Positions 18,674-27,551 of a stretch of DNA of 64,000 bases are shown here, one piece after another. Each line of letters opens with the position of its first letter. The first letter of the stretch is position 1. The notes beneath the pieces were generated by a model that searched no databases, was not told the origin of the DNA, and worked only from the letters and a program-made list of their open reading frames with translations. The translations under genes and the position numbers were made by a program. This DNA comes from Aquisphaera giovannonii. GTDB lineage: Bacteria > Planctomycetota > Planctomycetia > Isosphaerales > Isosphaeraceae. The stretch covers positions 6,386,001-6,450,000 of the forward strand of contig NZ_CP042997.1 of assembly GCF_008087625.1 (NCBI RefSeq), read 5' to 3'.

Positions 18674-18717
18674 CGCGGCTACCCCCTCACCCATTGCGGC
18701 CCGTCCAGGCCGGAGGA

Positions 18718-19302
18718 TCAACCGACCGTCTGCTTGCGGAACCTCGACAGCAGGGCGAGGGCCGCGGCGTCGAAACGCCCGGGGTCGTCGAACGTCCGGG
18801 CGAGGAGCATGGCGCCCTCGAGCGAGGAGAGGATGAGCCTCGCCTCCTCGCGCAAGTCCCCCGAGGCGGCCATCACTCCGGCCTCCTCGCCCCGGTGGAG
18901 CAGCGCCTCGAGCCACGCTTCGTGATCCCCGAGCGAGCTTCGCAGGTCGGCGACGATCGAGGGGTCCAGGGTCGTGGCATCCGCGGCCAGCATCCCGCAC
19001 AGGCACATCCGGTTGCCGACCTCCAGCGTCGCCCGGAAGACGGAGACGTACCGGGCCAGCCGCCGATTGGCGTCGTCCTCCTCGGCGTCGATCCGCGCGA
19101 GGGCCGCCGCGAGCTCCTCCCGCTGCCTGGAGATCACGGCCCGGCACAGGTCGGTTTTCGTCGGGAAATGGTAATGGATGCTCGCCGTCTTGATCCCCAC
19201 GCGTTCGGCCACGTCCCGGAAGCTGAACGCGTTGTAACCCCGCGTCTGGATCAGCTCCTGGGCCACGTCGAGCACCACCGTCCGGGTCTCCGGCTCTTGC
19301 AT
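18718..19302 (-). CDS. TetR-family regulator, probable repressor of the msrPQ and SDR genes
   Basis: This 194-residue protein has the N-terminal TetR helix-turn-helix (residues about 8-54: [27 protein letters not shown]). The ligand-binding part contains the short motif [13 protein letters not shown] with Cys 100 and Cys 102, typical of one TetR subgroup. Paired cysteines could make it a thiol or electrophile sensor, as known for NemR; this is inference, but it would fit control of an oxidised-methionine repair system. The gene is first in the tetR-msrP-msrQ run and is divergent from an SDR gene. A palindrome sits nine bases upstream of its start. Confidence 0.88.
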   Translation of the reverse strand: MQEPETRTVVLDVAQELIQTRGYNAFSFRDVAERVGIKTASIHYHFPTKTDLCRAVISRQREELAAALARIDAEEDDANRRLARYVSVFRATLEVGNRMCLCGMLAADATTLDPSIVADLRSSLGDHEAWLEALLHRGEEAGVMAASGDLREEARLILSSLEGAMLLARTFDDPGRFDAAALALLSRFRKQTVG

Positions 19303-19310
19303 CGCAGTAG

Positions 19311-19330
19311 CCTACCTACTCGAAGGTAGG
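19311..19330. promoter_or_regulatory. TetR operator candidate
   Basis: CCTACCT (19311-19317), a 6-base spacer ACTCGA and AGGTAGG (19324-19330) form a perfect inverted repeat immediately in front of the TetR start and about 160 bases before the divergent SDR start. Its size and position are typical of an autoregulated TetR operator controlling both directions. Confidence 0.6.
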
Positions 19331-19490
19331 TAAGTCAAGGAGCATCCGTGGAAATCCCGATTCTCCGGACGGGGGCTTGCCTGGCCGGGAAAATGGTCAT
19401 GCGATGGTGGAGCGGGAGCCCATCGCCCCAGCGTCGGGGCGACCGCGGACGTGGAGGGGCCCGCCTCGGCACGGACAACGGAGACCTTCC

Positions 19491-20231
19491 ATGGGATTCG
19501 CAGTGGGCGGCAAGGTCGCGCTCGTCACCGGGAGCAATCGCGGCATCGGCAAGTCGATCGTGGAGGGCCTGCTGGCCCACGGGGCGTCGAAGGTCTACGC
19601 GGGCGCCAGAAAGGCGGCGAGCCTGTCGGGGCTGGTCGAGCAGTCCGGCGGCCGGGTCGTCCCGGTCGAGATCGACCTGGAGCGGCCCGAGACCGTGGAG
19701 GCGGCCGCGTCGAACCGCGACGTCGAGCTCGTCGTGAACAACGCGGGGGTCCTCAGGGCCGCCGACCTGCTGTCGGCCGAGGCGGAGGACGCGCTGGAAT
19801 ATGAATTCGACGTGAATGTGTTCGGGCCGTTGCGCATGGCCCGGGCCTTCGCGCCGGTGCTGGCCGCGAACGGCGGCGGGGCCTTCGCGCAGGTGAACTC
19901 CGTCGTCTCGGTGAAGAGCTTCCCGGACTTCCCCACCTACTGCGCCTCGAAGGCCGCGTCGTACTCGATCACGCAGTCCCTGCGGGCGATCCTCGGCAAG
20001 CGGGGGACCCTGGTCGTCAGCGTGCACCCCGGCCCGATCGCGACCGACATGGCGACCTCCGCCGGGCTCCAGGACATCGCCGAGCCGCCCTCCGTGGTCG
20101 TCGAGGCCCTGATCAAGGCGCTCGCCGCCGGGGAGTTCCACTGCTTCCCCGACACGATGGCCCGCAACGTCTGGCAGGCCTACGAGGGCTTCGCCCGCTC
20201 GGTCGTCGAGGCCGACATGGCCGGGGGCTGA
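19491..20231 (+). CDS. Short-chain dehydrogenase/reductase
   Basis: A 246-residue classical SDR. The Rossmann cofactor motif is TGSNRGIG (13-20), NNAG follows at about 84-87, and the catalytic Tyr-Lys pair is YCASK (Tyr 150, Lys 154). The reaction is NAD(P)-dependent oxidation or reduction of a hydroxyl or carbonyl group; the substrate cannot be told. The start at 19491 fits the family length, as the frame upstream shows no conserved content. It is divergent from the TetR-msrPQ run and may be controlled by the same regulator. Confidence 0.9.
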   Translation: MGFAVGGKVALVTGSNRGIGKSIVEGLLAHGASKVYAGARKAASLSGLVEQSGGRVVPVEIDLERPETVEAAASNRDVELVVNNAGVLRAADLLSAEAEDALEYEFDVNVFGPLRMARAFAPVLAANGGGAFAQVNSVVSVKSFPDFPTYCASKAASYSITQSLRAILGKRGTLVVSVHPGPIATDMATSAGLQDIAEPPSVVVEALIKALAAGEFHCFPDTMARNVWQAYEGFARSVVEADMAGG

Positions 20232-20267
20232 GCCGCGGCGCCTCGGCGTCGGCGCGGACGACCCGGG

Positions 20268-20295
20268 GCACGGCCCGGCCTCGCGAGGGCCGTGC
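20268..20295. terminator. Hairpin between convergent SDR and outer-membrane-like genes
   Basis: GCACGGCCC (20268-20276) and GGGCCGTGC (20287-20295) form a perfect 9-bp stem with a 10-base loop. It lies 36 bases from both converging stop codons, so it can serve as a bidirectional terminator. No T-tract is present. Confidence 0.5.
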
Positions 20296-20331
20296 GCGGT
20301 CGGGCGTCCGCCTTCGCCCGCCGCGCCGGGG

Positions 20332-21477
20332 TCAGAAGACCTTCACGATCGCCGACTCCAGGATGTAGTCCTGGGCATGCGAACGGGCGACGGGGAATTC
20401 CCAGAACTGCGTGAAGAAGTAGTTGTTCGTGATGTGGAATCGCGTGCCCGGGCCGAGGCCGACGTGGGCGGCCTCGGGGGTGCCCCGGAGCGGGACGTCG
20501 AAGTTGCAGGCGACGTAGAAGACCAGGTCGCCGACCGGGACGTCGTGGGGGCGGACGTAGCGGCCGAGGGCGATGTCCCCGGCGATCGACGTCCCCGGGC
20601 CGCTCGAGCCTCGGCCCTGGTTCAGCGGGATGGGGGGGCCGAGGCCGCCGCGGAAGACCCAGGAACCGACGGGATTGGTCCAGAACTCGTATCGGGGGGT
20701 GAGCGACGTCACCCGGTTCCCCTCGAGCGTCGACCCCGTCGGGGTCCGGACGATGAGGGTGAGGACCTGCGTCGCCGCCCGGCTTTCGCTCATCAGGACC
20801 CGCGGGGTCACCGTGAAGTCGCCGACGTTGCGGGCATAGCCCGACCGCGGGCTGCTCGTGCCGTTGCCGGTCGCGAAGGGGACGTCGAAGGCGACCTCGA
20901 GCCTCCGGCTCAGGGGGAGGAAGAGCACGTAATCGCCCGCGTACGCGTCCCCTCCAGGCGTCGCAGCCAGGTCGTGCCTGTAGGTGAGGCTGGTGAACCA
21001 GAGGCGATAGAAGACGCCGCCGAATGCGCCGAGCCAGCCATGCCGGGGGGTCGTGCCGTCCCGGCCCTCCGGGCCGCAGGCCCAGGCCTCGCCCCAGCCT
21101 TCCGTGAAGAACGTGCGGAGCGGCAGCGGACGCCAGCGTCCGGGGGCGTAGGCATCGCCGAAGACCGAGCCGAAGGCGGCGTCGAGGAGGCCTTCCTCGA
21201 CGAGCGAGACGACCGCGGCGTCGCCCCCTCCGGCGGCGGGCCGCGGGGCGACGGGCCCGCCGGCCGGCATCGACGACGCGGGCGGAAGCTCCTGGGCGGG
21301 CGAGACGCCCAGGCTCATCCCGAGCGTCAGGACGATCGCCGCCCAGGCCCCCTTGTACCGGCGCCGGGAGCCGCATCGGTCCGGGCGCAGCTTCGGCAAC
21401 CGCGGCAAGGCAGGGCTCCGCCCTCGGTCCGCCGGAAGGACGAGGTACGCCCTCGCGACGATCCCCTCGGGCGACAT
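20332..21477 (-). CDS. Secreted, probably outer-membrane beta-barrel protein of unknown function
   Basis: This frame encodes 381 residues. A hydrophobic export signal lies unusually far in (about residues 42-62, ending near SPAQ), so the real start may be downstream of the ATG at 21477. The mature part alternates short polar and aromatic strands (FYRLWFTSLTYRHDLAA, FTVTPRVLMSE, VFYVACNFDVPL, FHITNNYFFTQFWEFPV) and ends in a strand-like IVKVF, all consistent with a beta-barrel in the outer membrane. I cannot name a family. It precedes no obvious operon partner. Confidence 0.65.
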   Translation of the reverse strand: MSPEGIVARAYLVLPADRGRSPALPRLPKLRPDRCGSRRRYKGAWAAIVLTLGMSLGVSPAQELPPASSMPAGGPVAPRPAAGGGDAAVVSLVEEGLLDAAFGSVFGDAYAPGRWRPLPLRTFFTEGWGEAWACGPEGRDGTTPRHGWLGAFGGVFYRLWFTSLTYRHDLAATPGGDAYAGDYVLFLPLSRRLEVAFDVPFATGNGTSSPRSGYARNVGDFTVTPRVLMSESRAATQVLTLIVRTPTGSTLEGNRVTSLTPRYEFWTNPVGSWVFRGGLGPPIPLNQGRGSSGPGTSIAGDIALGRYVRPHDVPVGDLVFYVACNFDVPLRGTPEAAHVGLGPGTRFHITNNYFFTQFWEFPVARSHAQDYILESAIVKVF

Positions 21478-21667
21478 CGGTCCACACCCTCTCGATGACG
21501 TTCGGGCAAGGGATGATCCTTGTATCGATCGGATGGCCGCACGGCGATAGTCCTTTTGTCGGAGCGGGAAAAATGGCCCGAGGCGGCCTCCGCCGGGGAG
21601 GACTCGCCCGCGGGGGCCATGCCGCGTGCGGCGAAGGTTTTGCGCGGACCCGCGGGAGGCGACATGC

Positions 21668-23923
21668 TCAGGGCTTGAGGCCCTTCATCTCCTCGGGCAT
21701 CCAGGCCGGGAGACCCCCGATCGCGTCGCGTGCCGCCTGGCTGGTGGGGACGCCCCAGGCCCGGAAGAAGGGCCCGAGGTTCCTGCCGGCGGCCTTCGAC
21801 ATCCGGATCAGCCACTGGTCGCGTTTGTCGTCGTCGGACCTCGGGTGTTCGCCGCGGGCAAGCTTTTCATACTCGGCGAAGACCCGGTCGAACGGGGCCC
21901 ATCCGAAGCCCTCGTAGAGCTGGATGTACATCATCAGAGCGAGGAACGGGTCGGCCTTCCATTCGTCGAACGGGGCCCCGGCGGCCAGGTGCTTGCGGAT
22001 CCGTTCGGTGCGCATCGCCTTGCCTCGGATGGCCTCGTGGCCGGCGTCGTAGGGCAGCTTCAGGAGCGTGTCGAAGGTGTGGACGACCTGGAGGTTGTTG
22101 GTGACCTCGCCGGTCCCGTCGAAGGTCCAGTCGTCTCCCTGGAAGTTGTGGCCGATCTCGTGGAGGTGGCCCCAGGTGCCCTCGGCCCTGAGCCTGGCCA
22201 GGTCGAGGGCGAGCCGGGCGCTGTCGTCGATCGGGGCCATGATCGGGTAGCCCGAGTGCATGTAGCCGGCGGAGATCTGCCGGTCGCAGACGATCCGCTC
22301 GGGCCGCTCGAGCTTGCTGGTCCGGGCGAAGGCGGCCTGGGACCGGACGGCGGCGTCCCACCAGGCCATCAGCGGCTCGGGGTCGTCGAGGCCGCGGATC
22401 AGGGATGACGGGACGGTGAAGATGAGGTCCTTCCCGGCGAGCTCCGCCCACGGGCCGGGGCGGTTGCGGAGGTCCTTCCGCCACTCCTCCTTCGACGTCG
22501 AGCCGAGCCGGAACAGGGGGGCGTCGACCGCCCCTTCGATGCGTACATTGACGCTGCGTGGCGGCGACGAGCCGTCCGGGACGTCGATGTAGACCAGGCC
22601 GCCGAGGGCGTTGGCCGCGACGGTGGTCGTGCCGTCGATCGGGAAGCGGCGGACGATCTGCGGGAGCCGCTCCCAGCGGTCGAGGTGCCAGAGCTCGTCG
22701 GTGTGGCAGCCGATCTGGACCGAGAGGCCGAGCGGGACGTCCTCCGGGCCCACCTTCACGTTGATCCGCGCGCCGGGCGCGGCGTACAGGCCGAGGCTGT
22801 GCCACCCGCGCACGCGGGTGTCGATCGTCGCCGAGCGGGACGCGGGCCGGGCCTTGCCATCCGGCAGGCCGGGGAAGTCGGCCGCGGCGGCGATCGCCCT
22901 GACCTGATCGACGGGGGCCGATTCGGCCAGGGCGGCCTCGATCCCGATCGCGAACCGCCTGAGGCGGTCGCGGCCGCTCGCCGGGTTCCTCCGTGTGGGC
23001 ACCAGGTCCAGCTTGCGCCCGGAGAGGCTCGCGAGGGCCTGCGAGGCCTGGGAGCCGAATTTCGAGGCGACCGGCCCGGGCGGCAGGCTGCCCAGCGTCA
23101 GGCGGACCGACTCCAGGGCGGTCGGGATGTCGGCCTCCTCGGGCTGCTTGCCGCCGCCCAGCGCGTCGAGGACGGCCGAGGCGTTCGTGGCCTCCGGGAT
23201 GCCGCCGGAGGTGGAATAGCCGGCCTCCGTGGTCTTCTCGGCGAAGCCCCCGGTCCAGGCGAGGCCGGTGCCGGCGAGCAGGGCGTTGCCCGAGAATTCG
23301 CGGATCGGCCGGCGGTGGACCTGCTCCCAGCCCCAGCCGGTGGCCGCCATCACGAGGCCGCCGCCGTTTTCGAGGTAGTTTCGCACCGCCGCGAGGCGAC
23401 CCTCGGGGACGTGGTCCGGCCGGACCACGACCACGTCGAACGCGGCCCAGTCGCCGTCGCCGGGCAGCTAGAGGGCCGCGACGCCGGACTTCCGGAGGTA
23501 TTCCAGCAGGCCGGCCTCCCGCACGACCCCGACGCGCGTGGCTGCCGGCGCCTTCGTTGTCGTCTTCCCCCGATTGCCCGTTCCGGCCCAGCGGACGGCG
23601 TTGACGAGGAGCCTGCCGGTGTCCGCCTTGCCGAGCACGTCGGGGCGGAAATACCCATCGTGACCGAACGCCACGACCCGCCCGCGACCGGCCCTCGCCC
23701 CGGCCACCACGGCGACCTTCGCCCCGCCGCCCGCCGTGCCGACGACGATCGCCTCGGCCCCCGGCCCGTACACCGCCACCGAGCCCGGGAGGCCCGTTGC
23801 GGCGAACTCACGCACCCCGTCCACCAGCGCGGGGCGGATCTCATCCGCGGCCTTCGCGCGACCCGCGAAGACCAGGAAGAGCACCGACAGGGCTGCACGC
23901 GACCGACTCGATACAGGGGCCAT
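21668..23923 (-). pseudogene. M60-type (enhancin-like) metallopeptidase interrupted by an in-frame amber codon
   Basis: One continuous frame runs from the ATG at 23923 to the stop at 21668, except for a single TAG at 23468-23470. Upstream of it, 151 codons encode a signal peptide (MAPVSSRSRAALSVLFLVFAG...) and the start of an N-terminal domain. Directly after it the frame continues as LPGDGDWAAFDVVVVRPDHV and onward to the catalytic region, with zinc motif HEIGH followed by Glu in GTGEVTNN, the M60 gluzincin pattern. The family acts on glycoproteins or mucin-like substrates outside the cell. Both parts have intact codon use and no frameshift, so the loss is recent, a sequencing error, or a read-through codon. 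A GTG at 23434 could restart translation, but without a signal peptide. Confidence 0.75.
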
Positions 23924-24216
23924 CCGCTTCTGACTCCATTGAGTGCCGTCCTCGACCTCGGGACGGCCACGGGGCCGCCGGGGCCAAAGCGTCCAGTATT
24001 CCCGATTCGTGGGATGCGCTCCAGGCGTGGCGTCAGGGTCGATGGGCCCGCGATCGGCCGATGGGCCGGCCCGATCCCGCGGCGGGCCTGGGCGGCGGCG
24101 AGGAACGGTTGACGGATCGACCCGCCCGTGGCGAGACTGGCTCCTCTCCCCATGCCCGACGACCGAGTGTGATCCGCCCCGCCGCGGAGCCCCGTCCGAA
24201 AGGATAAGACGCGATC

Positions 24217-26355
24217 ATGATTGGGAAGCGCATCGTGCCGGCCGTGGCCCTCCTCGCGGGTTGTGCATGGGCCGCAGCCTCGGAGCCCGAAGACGTGAGC
24301 GGAGCCCGCCATTACCCGGCCGCCCCGAAGTCGGAGACGGTCGAGGAACTGCACGGCGTCAAGGTCGCCGACCCGTACCGGCCGCTCGAGGATCCCGATG
24401 CGCCCGAGACACGCGCCTGGGTCGAGGCCGAGAACAGGATCACGTTCTCTTTCCTCGAGGGCGTCCCCCAGCGGGCCGGCATTCGGGCGAGGCTGACGGA
24501 GCTCTGGAATTACGAGAAGTACGGCGCCCCCGAGGTCCGAGGGGGCAAGTATTTCTACAGCTTCAACACCGGCCTCCAGAACCAGTCGGTGCTCTACGCG
24601 GCGGACTCGCTCGACGGCGCCCCCCGCGTGCTCCTCGACCCGAACACGCTGTCGGCCGATGGAACCGTCGCGCTCGCGGGCGGGAGCATCACGGACGACG
24701 GCAAGCTGTTCGCCTACGGGACCGCCGCGGCGGGCTCGGATTGGAACGAGTGGAAGGTCCGCGACGTCGCCACGGGGAAGGACCTCGACGATCACATCAA
24801 GTGGGTGAAGTTCTCGGGCGCGGAGTGGGATCCCGAGCACGCCGGCTTCTATTACGGCCGGTTCCCCGAGCCGAAGCCGGGCGCCGACCTGAAGGGGGCG
24901 AACTACTACCAGAAGGTCTATTACCACAAGCTCGGCACGCCGCAGTCCGCCGACCGGCTGGTCTGGGAGGACCCGGAGCACAAGGAATGGCGCGCGGGGG
25001 CGACCGTCACCGACGACGGGGCGTACCTGATCCTGACGCTCGGCAAGGGGACCGACGCCAAGCACCGCGTCCTGTTCCGGCCCTACAAGGACGCGGACGC
25101 GAAGCCGGTCCACCTCGTGGGCGACTTCGACTCCGAGTACTCGTTCATCGACAACGGCGGCCCCGTGTTCTGGTTCCAGACGAACAAGGACGCGCCCCGG
25201 GGCAAGGTCGTGGCCATCGACACGCGGAATCCGGGGCCGGCGCACTGGGCGGACGTCGTCCCGGAGTCGGCCCAGACGCTCGAGTCGGTCGACGTCGTGG
25301 GCGGCCGGATCCTGGCCGTCTACCTCGAGGACGCGCACACCGTGGTGAAGGCCTTCGACCTCTCGGGCAAGCACCTCCGCGACGTGGCGCTGCCGGGCCT
25401 GGGCACGGCGGCGGGCTTCCACGGCAAGCGGACGGACAAGGAGACCTTCTTCTCGTTCACGTCGTTCGCGAGCCCGGGGACGGTGTACCGATACGACGTC
25501 GGGTCCGGTGCGGTCTCCGCCTGGAAGGAGCCGAGGCTCGCGTTCGATCCGTCGGCCTACGAGTCGATCCAGGTCTTCTACAAGAGCAAGGACGGGACGC
25601 GGATCCCGATGTTCCTGTCCTACAAGAAGGGCCTCAAGCGGGACGGGAACAATCCGACGCTCCTGTGGGGATACGGCGGCTTCAACATCGCCGTCAAGCC
25701 GGGCTTCCGGCCGTCGGCCCTGGCCTGGATGGAGATGGGGGGCGTGTACGCCGTGGCGAATCTCCGCGGCGGCGGCGAGTACGGCGAGCAGTGGCACCAG
25801 GCCGGGACCCGGGCCAACAAGCAGCACGTCTTCGACGACTTCATCGCCGCGGCCGAATGGCTCATCGCGGAGAAGTACACGAGCAAGGCCAAGCTCGCCA
25901 TCCAGGGGCGATCGAACGGCGGCTTGCTCGTCGGCGCCTGCATGACCCAGCGGCCGGACCTGTACGGCGCGTGCCTGCCGGGCGTCGGCGTGATGGACAT
26001 GCTCCGCTTCCACAAGTTCACGATCGGCTGGGCCTGGACCGACGACTACGGCACGCCCGACGACCCGGAGCACTTCAAGGCGATCCGCGCCTACAGCCCG
26101 CTGCACAACATCAAGCCCGGGACGTGCTACCCGCCGGCGATGATCACGACCGCCGACCACGACGACCGCGTCGTGCCCGCCCACTCATTCAAGTTCGCCG
26201 CCGCCCTCCAGGCAGCCCAGTCGTGCGACAACCCGGCCCTGATCCGGATCGAGACGAAGGCCGGCCACGGCGCGGGCAAGCCGACCGCCAAGCAGATCGA
26301 GGAGGCGGCGGACGAGCTGGCGTTCCTGGTCAGGACGCTGAAGGTCGGGGAATGA
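24217..26355 (+). CDS. Prolyl oligopeptidase, S9A family
   Basis: This 712-residue serine peptidase cleaves peptides after proline. An N-terminal hydrophobic stretch (AVALLAGCAWAAA) predicts export, possibly as a lipoprotein (AGC). Residues about 35-80 hold the entry motif KVADPYRPLEDPDAPET, then a seven-bladed propeller follows up to about 430. The alpha/beta-hydrolase domain carries YGGFNIAVKP, the nucleophile elbow GRSNGG (Ser 566), ADHDDRV with the catalytic aspartate at about 648-650, and GHG with His 684. All three triad members are present, so it should be active. It is monocistronic, with the disrupted M60 peptidase gene diverging from it. Confidence 0.95.
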   Translation: MIGKRIVPAVALLAGCAWAAASEPEDVSGARHYPAAPKSETVEELHGVKVADPYRPLEDPDAPETRAWVEAENRITFSFLEGVPQRAGIRARLTELWNYEKYGAPEVRGGKYFYSFNTGLQNQSVLYAADSLDGAPRVLLDPNTLSADGTVALAGGSITDDGKLFAYGTAAAGSDWNEWKVRDVATGKDLDDHIKWVKFSGAEWDPEHAGFYYGRFPEPKPGADLKGANYYQKVYYHKLGTPQSADRLVWEDPEHKEWRAGATVTDDGAYLILTLGKGTDAKHRVLFRPYKDADAKPVHLVGDFDSEYSFIDNGGPVFWFQTNKDAPRGKVVAIDTRNPGPAHWADVVPESAQTLESVDVVGGRILAVYLEDAHTVVKAFDLSGKHLRDVALPGLGTAAGFHGKRTDKETFFSFTSFASPGTVYRYDVGSGAVSAWKEPRLAFDPSAYESIQVFYKSKDGTRIPMFLSYKKGLKRDGNNPTLLWGYGGFNIAVKPGFRPSALAWMEMGGVYAVANLRGGGEYGEQWHQAGTRANKQHVFDDFIAAAEWLIAEKYTSKAKLAIQGRSNGGLLVGACMTQRPDLYGACLPGVGVMDMLRFHKFTIGWAWTDDYGTPDDPEHFKAIRAYSPLHNIKPGTCYPPAMITTADHDDRVVPAHSFKFAAALQAAQSCDNPALIRIETKAGHGAGKPTAKQIEEAADELAFLVRTLKVGE

Positions 26356-26356
26356 C

Positions 26357-26437
26357 CACGGAAGGGATGAGATAGCGAAAAGATAGAGAGATGAAGACGG
26401 GGGGAGTTAACCACGGAAAACACGGAAAGGCACGGAA
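26357..26437. repeat. Cluster of CACGGAA heptamers
   Basis: CACGGAA occurs at 26357-26363, 26412-26418, 26421-26427 and 26431-26437, the last three in a row at 9-10 base spacing. It lies in the gap between two convergent genes and is AT-richer than its surroundings. Short ACCACGGAAA-type direct repeats of this kind recur between genes in planctomycete genomes as far as I recall; no function is known. This is not a CRISPR, because the units are too short and the spacers are not unique. Confidence 0.6.
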
Positions 26438-26515
26438 GGGGGACGGGGAGAGGTGAGCATTGGTGGGGTGTGCCGGCCAGGGCTCGGCACACCCCACGAG
26501 GAGATTTCGTCAGCA

Positions 26516-27400
26516 TCACTTCGGGTCGAGGTTCTGCTTGAGCTCTTCGGGGGTGACCTGGGCGTCGAAGCCCCCCTCGGGGACCTCCAGTCCGGCTGTC
26601 CAGAGGATGGCGTTCAGGACGAGCTTGCGGAAGTTCGGGTCGCCCCAGTTCTTGTGGAAGTGGGCGCCGGTGAAGCCGAAGCCGCGGCCGCCGTCGGGAC
26701 GCTCGACGGCCCAGGCGAGGACCTCGTCGCGGCCGCTCGCCTCGACGATGTGCTTGTAGGGGCCGCGGGGGGACGCGGAGACGCCCTTGCGGGTCGCGTC
26801 GTCGGGCTTCGCCACCAGGATCGGGGTGACGCCCTTCATCTCGGGGCGGAAGCGGATGTTGAAGTACCATTCGTCGCCGATGGCGAAGGGCCCCACGCCC
26901 GAGGTGATCGGGTGCTTGGGCAGGGACTGGACGTCGGCCTTCCAGTGCGGGTTGGTCGAGAAGCCGGTCTCGTAGTAGCCGCCGATCCAGTCCAGGAACT
27001 TGTCGCCGGGCTTGCCCTTGGGCACCTCGACGGCGTAGTGCAGGCAGGCGATCCCGACGCCCTTGTCGGCCAGGGCCTGGAGCTTCTCCAGGTGGTCGCC
27101 CTGGATCATCGGGTGGCCGCCGCCGCCGTCCATGAAGAAGACCAGGGCCTTCGCGCCGTCGAAGACGGACTCATCCTTGGGCCAGCCGCCCGTGACGACG
27201 ACGGGCTCGATGCCCGGCCTCTGCGCCAGGCACTTGGCGAGGAGCTTGCAGCCGGCGTTGAACTCGTGGTCGCCCGGCCCGTGGCTCGGCCGGCCGGCGA
27301 CCAGGACGATCTTGGTGGTGTCGGCGGCCCGGGCGGCGGCCGCCATGCTGCCCGTCAGCAGGCCGGCGGCCATCAGGCCGATCGCGAGGTTCCGTGCCAT
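26516..27400 (-). CDS. ThuA-like domain protein, secreted
   Basis: A 294-residue protein starting at the ATG at 27400 (GGGAGA upstream) with a signal peptide ending near AARAAD. The rest matches ThuA-like proteins, a class I glutamine amidotransferase fold found in sugar-utilisation clusters: IVLVAGRPSHGPGDHEF at the start, DGAKALVFFMDGGGGHPM, GVGIACLHYAVEVP, the aromatic GGYYETGF, and a late GRGFGFTGAHFHKNWGD. Family members are of uncertain biochemical function but are repeatedly paired with Gfo/Idh/MocA oxidoreductases, and one lies immediately upstream here. Confidence 0.88.
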   Translation of the reverse strand: MARNLAIGLMAAGLLTGSMAAAARAADTTKIVLVAGRPSHGPGDHEFNAGCKLLAKCLAQRPGIEPVVVTGGWPKDESVFDGAKALVFFMDGGGGHPMIQGDHLEKLQALADKGVGIACLHYAVEVPKGKPGDKFLDWIGGYYETGFSTNPHWKADVQSLPKHPITSGVGPFAIGDEWYFNIRFRPEMKGVTPILVAKPDDATRKGVSASPRGPYKHIVEASGRDEVLAWAVERPDGGRGFGFTGAHFHKNWGDPNFRKLVLNAILWTAGLEVPEGGFDAQVTPEELKQNLDPK

Positions 27401-27551
27401 GGAAGGTCTGTCTCCCTGCGAGGCTGGGGGTTGAGGTCCGGGGATTGGTCGGGGGAATGAAAAGCCCACCGGGCTCGTCGACGAGGTCGAGGCGCGGTGG
27501 GCGGTTGAGGTCGATGGCCCGTCGGCGCGGGACGGCTCCGGTCCGATCGGA

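Noticed and set aside
23350-26184. Minus-strand open frame of 944 codons spanning the prolyl oligopeptidase and part of the M60 gene
   Set aside because: It covers two real genes in other frames and shows no domain or export signal.
26401-26440. CRISPR-like repeat cluster
   Set aside because: The repeats are seven bases long with 2-3 base gaps; there are no 25-40 base repeats, no spacers and no cas genes.
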